Of a DNA stretch of 26,633 bases, positions 17,830 through 23,800 are shown one piece after another. A model generated the notes under the pieces. It was not told the origin of the DNA and searched no databases. It saw only the letters and a list, made by a program, of their open reading frames with translations. Position 1 is the first letter of the stretch. Every line of letters begins with the position of its first letter. Made by a program: the position numbers and the translations under genes. The stretch is from Saccoglossus kowalevskii (taxonomy: Eukaryota; Hemichordata; Enteropneusta; Harrimaniidae): the NCBI RefSeq assembly GCF_000003605.2, contig NW_003140813.1:816304-842936 (forward strand). Direction: 5' to 3'.

Positions 17830-20800
17830 GTGAATCAAGATGGATGAAAAGAAGCTAGCATCACTTAAAACAACCATCAGAGCCGTTCTACAATCGTCTA
17901 AAGAAGGGGTGCTGGCAAGACTTTTTAGCAGTAAGCATTATTGATTTTATCAGGCTCCTTTTCGAAACTTTTGAAACTACTGTATAAGATGATGATGTAT
18001 TTAAAAACTTAGCAGACCTCAAAGGGACTTGAACTTTGTGTTTTGAAAGGACGAATTTGATAAAATTGCCTTGGTTTTTCAGGGATAATATACCATGTAC
18101 TCGAAGCTGTTTACAATTTCAACTTCTTCTTCAAAACCGCAAGTCAGAATGTTTTCAAATTTATTATGCAAGTACCTCAGATTTGTTCATTTCATCTCAA
18201 AATCTCTATTTATCTCTATATTTTTGGTGAATATTTTTGTTATTTTTGGTAAAAAGTGATTTTTTCGACTTCTTGTTGAAAACCGCAAGTCCGATTGCTT
18301 TTATGTTATACATATAGGTACCTCAGCTAAACCTCTCTTAGATTTGTTCATTTTGTGATGATATCTTCAATTCTCTAATTTTGATGAATATTTTTGTCAA
18401 TTTTTGATAAAAAGTTATATTTTCGAATTTTTGTTGAAAACAGCTAGTCCGATTGCTATACATACTATACATATTGTTCATTTATAATGATATCTTCAGT
18501 TCTTTAATTGAAATGTGCAACAGTGGAGCTATCTCAGCCAACAGACTGCTTGTTTATGGGCAGCAAGGTAAACTGCTAGTGTCTTCTGCAGTCAATTCCT
18601 GTTGATGTCTTCATTCATTAATTAAAGACATTTGTATTTGTTTTTGCAGGAGATCTTTATGATATGACTGGTGAAAGTGTACCATATGCAAAATTAGGTT
18701 TTCCAGATTTGGACAGTTTCTTCCGATCAATTCATGACACTGTTAGGATTGGCCTGTAAGTAATGTGTCCCATTATGGATAGGAAGTGATTAAGTTTATC
18801 TTGGCATAATAGACCATTTTCCGTTCACTGCGAGAATCACGCGTTATGCGTGAAATCAAACGTAAAAACAGGACAAACAAAGGTCATAGCATCGTAGTCG
18901 CGTCAAACATCGCGTGGGATTCGACAAACGCGAAAGTATTTCGGGGACATTTCTATGCTTAATAATGTGCTGTCCACATTTGATAGGCAATTTCGATTAA
19001 GTGAGGGTATTCAGAAGCAATATTCCTCTGTCGAAGATCGGCCGGTCAATGTAAGCTACGAAATAAAGAAATTCTAGTTCAAAATCAAATCGTTCGATTT
19101 TTTCGGCAGACGTTCGATGCGCGTCTTTCACGCATCTCGCGAGATCTCGCAATTGTACGGAAAATCACCTATTGGCACAGTCAGATTGAGTTATATTCTT
19201 TCAATTTTTCTCAAGTTTAAATCCTAATGGATTAGTCATGGATTAGTCATTAATTAATCAATCTGGGTGAGTATGCCATATACTCGATGAAGAGACCCCC
19301 AAACCTCTGTTACTTTGGGTTTGTATTCCACAGACTCGGTGGGGAAGCCACTTGCCAAGATTTATTCATCTATGGATGGAAGTTGGTCTACAGGTGCTTG
19401 TGTTCAACTTGACCTTGTTGATCCTTGGATACTACTATCGTTTCAGTCATTCTTTGAACGATTATGTTTAACTAAATATTGCTACCCTACAGCAAGTTAT
19501 TATCAACATTGTCGGTAAATGTACAGCAATTGCTTCCAATGGTGTTGAAGTTGTTTTGCTACAATCAAGTTTGTTTTGATACATTCGCAACGCACCCAGA
19601 CTTCAAGTCGCTGCTCAACTGTCCAATCACGCACTCATTGACTGTGACTGTCACATTCACAGCGCAGTAAACAGGGATTCCCGACTACACCTGCGATTCG
19701 CGAAAAGATAGTTGAGCTGTATTTAGAAGGAATATCTTTTGCTGACATAGCGAAAAAGGTTGGTGTGACGAAATCTACTGCGTATAATATATGCAAAAAA
19801 TTGTCTGAGTTCATAGCGGATCTAGCAACCGCATGTGTGTCCAAGTGAAAGTATAGTTTTATCCGCTTTGATATTTTACCGGCTTGAGTAGATAAGCCGG
19901 CAGTCGGTCACACGGTTGGTTTATTCTGTTTCATCATAGGTGATGACCCATCCAGAATGAATAGTTTTGCCTTTATTATGCCTCCTGGTGTAGTTGAACG
20001 AAGATTGTCGATGACCAACTGTTTGAATCAATGGTTTGTCGGTAAATCCAATTTCTGATTTTCTTCGTCCATAATTTGAATGTGAAGTGCGTTCATTCGC
20101 CGTAAAAATGGTGTCTTGTAATCAAAGTCTTCACTATGAAACTCGGCTTGTGATATATATATATTGGTATAATTCTTGTATCCCGATAATAAAAAAAACT
20201 CTACTTTGGATAAGTATTCCGCCATGAATGTCAGTCAGATCAGGTCAGAGTTGAAATGCGTTGTGGGTCCAATGACGGCGACTAGAAGTCTGGTGCGTCT
20301 CAAATGTATCAAAACAAACTTTATTGTAGCAAAACAACTTCAACAACATTGGAAGCAATTGCTGTACATTTACCGACAATGTTGATAATAACTTGCTGTA
20401 GTGTAGCAATATTTAGTTAAACATAATCGTTCAAAGAATGACTGAAACGATAGTAAATTACTCTTATACTGTTAGAATAAAGAGATTGTCACACAACCAT
20501 ATTGTGTAGTCTAGTTAAAGCATGGAATACTGTTTCCGTGGCAAAATGCACTCTCAAGAGTGAAAATCTGTGCATTTTCATCGTATGACAAGCATCACCA
20601 GTGAAAACAATGTTCGAAAACTATCACTGTATTTTGGACTAGTTGTTGAGACTTTCTTGAACAGTATGACAAGACTTACATGTGATGAATTCGGTTGTTC
20701 AGGATTACCTAAGTTTATGCTGTATTCTAAACCGGTGTTCCACTACAGCTTGCATGGAGCCCATAGAATACATGGTACAGTGGTGCTTGTCTGAGCAACG

Positions 20801-23800
20801 TAGAACGCTCTGTGATGTAACCCCGTGCTGAAACCGTCATCTGACACAAACAAGTTATATTAAGACGAATAGCATTTGGTTTTTTGATCTTAATGAATTA
20901 TTTTCATAATCCAAAAAAAAATTTTTTTGAAATTGCATACGCTTTTTCAGAGCTTGTCTTTGAGAGTACGTAAATTGACTTTTGTATTGTTTCTTTTAAT
21001 CTCATTTTTATCATCAGTAATAGAGATGGAGAAAAGACGTATTACTGTGTTGTTGATGAGTCCACAGCTCATCTACATAAAATGATATCGGCTCAACGGT
21101 CGTCAAAGAAAAGGAAAGGACGAGGTAGAGGGAAGGTTTGTAGACATAGTTTACCATTTGAATGCTTTAGTCCCATCAATAATATTTTTACTAACACATC
21201 ATTTTCTGAAGTCCTCCATGGTTTGGTGTCATCATTTATTGTTGTCATCAATTCTGATCAGTTCCATCCCTCTTCGCTCAGATATCTTGTAATCGTAATC
21301 AGTTCTTTCCCTCTTCATTCAGATATCTTCAGCACGAAGACCTACATACCCACAACCAAGAAAAAGTTACTACACTCCCCGTTCATCTAGTCGGTATGGT
21401 CCTATGGCTACACCAAGATCCAAGTCTTACTCGTCTTCATCGTACATCTCTATGCCGAGAATAAATCCAGTCAAGGTGAGCACAGTTCCGTCAGTTAACT
21501 GAATGCACAATGATGATTTTAAAAATGTCCAAAACCACTTAAGTTATTAATATATTAATAATAAAGTTATCCCTAAGACCCCCTTACAAACTTCGTGTTC
21601 GATATAGGACCTATAAAGACATATACAACATGTGCAAAATTCATTACCTGAAATTTGAATGTGCGCTGCATGACTTCTGTATCACTTCAATTGGGTATCA
21701 TTGGTTGCATGTGTACATTGTTCAGAAGAACGTTGTAATAAAATGGTGGCATACTAAATTTTACATATTTCCTACCTATATTAATATAAACTAAAAGATA
21801 TTACAAAGTGTCATCAGGTCAGATGGAACAACTAAAGTGATATGTAATCATGGAATAAAAAAAGTCGTGAGTTGTAATTTTATAATGTAAGCATCAAGTA
21901 AACTGTTGTTAATGAGCTTTATTGTCTGATTCCCAAAAAACAATCGAACAGAAACAAAATTCCATTTTTTTGTCTAAAATGAACCTTTGAAGTTGCCCAC
22001 TCCCTGAAGAGACGATTTGTTTCATGCAACTATGATGTAATGTACAAAAAAAATGTAACTGAAATTTTTCAAATTTTACAGCAAGTCTCAGAAGTATTGG
22101 GGCAGCCAATTTGCAAACTCGCTAGCGAATTGGTTAACTGCTTGGGTTTTGGCTAAACAGTTGGCTTTTGAATCTTGCTGGCACCGTCTTGTGATCACGC
22201 CCACTTACGGCGAATCTATATAACAGTAGGGAGCGATCGTCATACTTAAGGAGCTAATCAGCGACGGTTTTACAGTTGGGTGGCTATTTCGCGTTCAAAT
22301 ATACTAGGGAAAGTGGTCTTTTTCTTTCGTATCCACGTAAAAATGATGAATGTCTTTTTTAGCGGTCGGCTTAATTTTACCCCCACGGATCTTTTGTATC
22401 CCTGATTTGTAGAAAAATGTTTCTCAAATTGACTATTTACATTTTGTAGTTTCAAGCAGTGTTCAAGATGGCTACCCCCATATAATATCGGTGAAATAAT
22501 CAATTTATCATATTATCACTTGTATGCCAGCTGTGGTTATTTCCAGGCTCAAACCGGGGGGCTCAAATTACTCATAGGGGAATCCAGACATGTACCAGGC
22601 TGCGTAAAAAGCATTCTATGTTCCCTACTGCAATATAGACTCGCCCAGAGTGGACGCGATCACAAGTCGGCGCCAGCAAGATTTGAAAGCCAACTGTTTA
22701 GTCAAAACCCAAGCAGTTAGCCAATTCGCTAGCAAGTTTGCAAATTGGCTGCCCCAATACTTCTGAGACTTGCTGTAAGCATTAGCCATAACTCAATACT
22801 AATTGGTCAATACAAGATCACATGATCATCAACAGATACACTGTAACTTGCAAATTGAATTACTTAATCGGTAGATATGGTTGTTCTATATCCTAGTTGA
22901 ATAGCAACATTCAACTTGTGTTTCTTCTGTATTTTCAGCCAGTACCCCTTGAAAGCACTTACCAACCGAGAACAAGTAGCAATGCGTACCAACCAAGGTC
23001 GAATTCTGTGACATCAGTCTACAACAAACCCACTGTGAAAAGTACTGTAACTGTAGTCTACAACAAACCCACTGTGAAAAGTACTGTCACAGCTGTGCCT
23101 TCAAGCCATAGTACCTATGAAGTACCTCCAAGATTTCAGAAACAGAGACAACAAACTAGTAGATCTGACAGTAGCAGCAGTTATACAACTGTATCAACTG
23201 ATTCTCACTCAGCCTATCTACAGTCAAGTACAGACATATTGAAAGGTAGAAGATTTATTAATTCAATATACTGTAAAACTATTAATTATTCACTGGGATT
23301 TAATTTAATACTCGCGTGGAGGGAGGGGGCATCTGGAAGTTTCTCTGCCTGGCAACCATCACCGGTGAAAATGAAGGTCGAATACTCTTAATTAAAGCGG
23401 GAGGATCGTCACCTGCGCACACGAGGGAATTGAGTCCCAAGCGACGATAACAACACATGCCAAAAATGTAAAGGTAAAGGCTCATGGGTAGACGCTTGTT
23501 TGTTAACAATGACACGCTATGGCCATCTGACGCATGCGCAGGTGACGACACCCCCGCTTTAAGCTTGTTTTTGACACTCTTAAACAGCGTAACAAGATTA
23601 CCTTCACATTTGCAAAACATACATGTGTAAGTTTAGTTGTTCAGGATTACCTTGTGCAGTTTTCTTGACTTTAGCCGACTCTTCAGTTAGCGTTCCACAG
23701 CAGTTCACGCAGAGCCTATACAAATGCATGGTACAGTAATTGCGCGACTGAGCAACGTAGAATCTTCTGTGACATAGCTTCGCCCGATCATATGTAAACA

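Larger units (their letters stand above)
19435..20453. mobile_element. 1019-bp TA-flanked transposon with about 165-bp terminal inverted repeats
   Basis: The terminal repeats run from CTATCGTTTCAGTCATTC inward for about 165 bp (19435-19600 and 20290-20453) with few mismatches, and each outer end is followed by TA. TA duplication, long arms and an encoded paired/Tc3-like helix-turn-helix point to a Tc1/mariner-like element that has lost its catalytic domain. A second partial frame of unknown type reads inward from the opposite side. The high arm identity suggests relatively recent activity compared with other remnants here. Confidence 0.85.
18756..21017. other. Intron 2, carrying two inverted-repeat elements and a dispersed repeat
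   Basis: The longest visible intron (2.26 kb, GTAAGT...ATCATCAG). It contains a 366-bp MITE, a 1019-bp TA-flanked transposon remnant, and one copy of a repeat that recurs in intron 5. No additional in-frame exon is required between exons 2 and 3. Confidence 0.8.

Noticed and set aside
22520-22720. 66-codon plus-strand frame in intron 4
   Set aside because: It lies inside the right arm of the 697-bp fold-back element and has no domain.
23246-23391. Read-through of TDRD7 exon 5 into intron 5
   Set aside because: The open frame continues about 50 codons but then ends at a stop next to a MITE. The donor AAAG|GTAGAA followed by exon 6 gives a clean domain.
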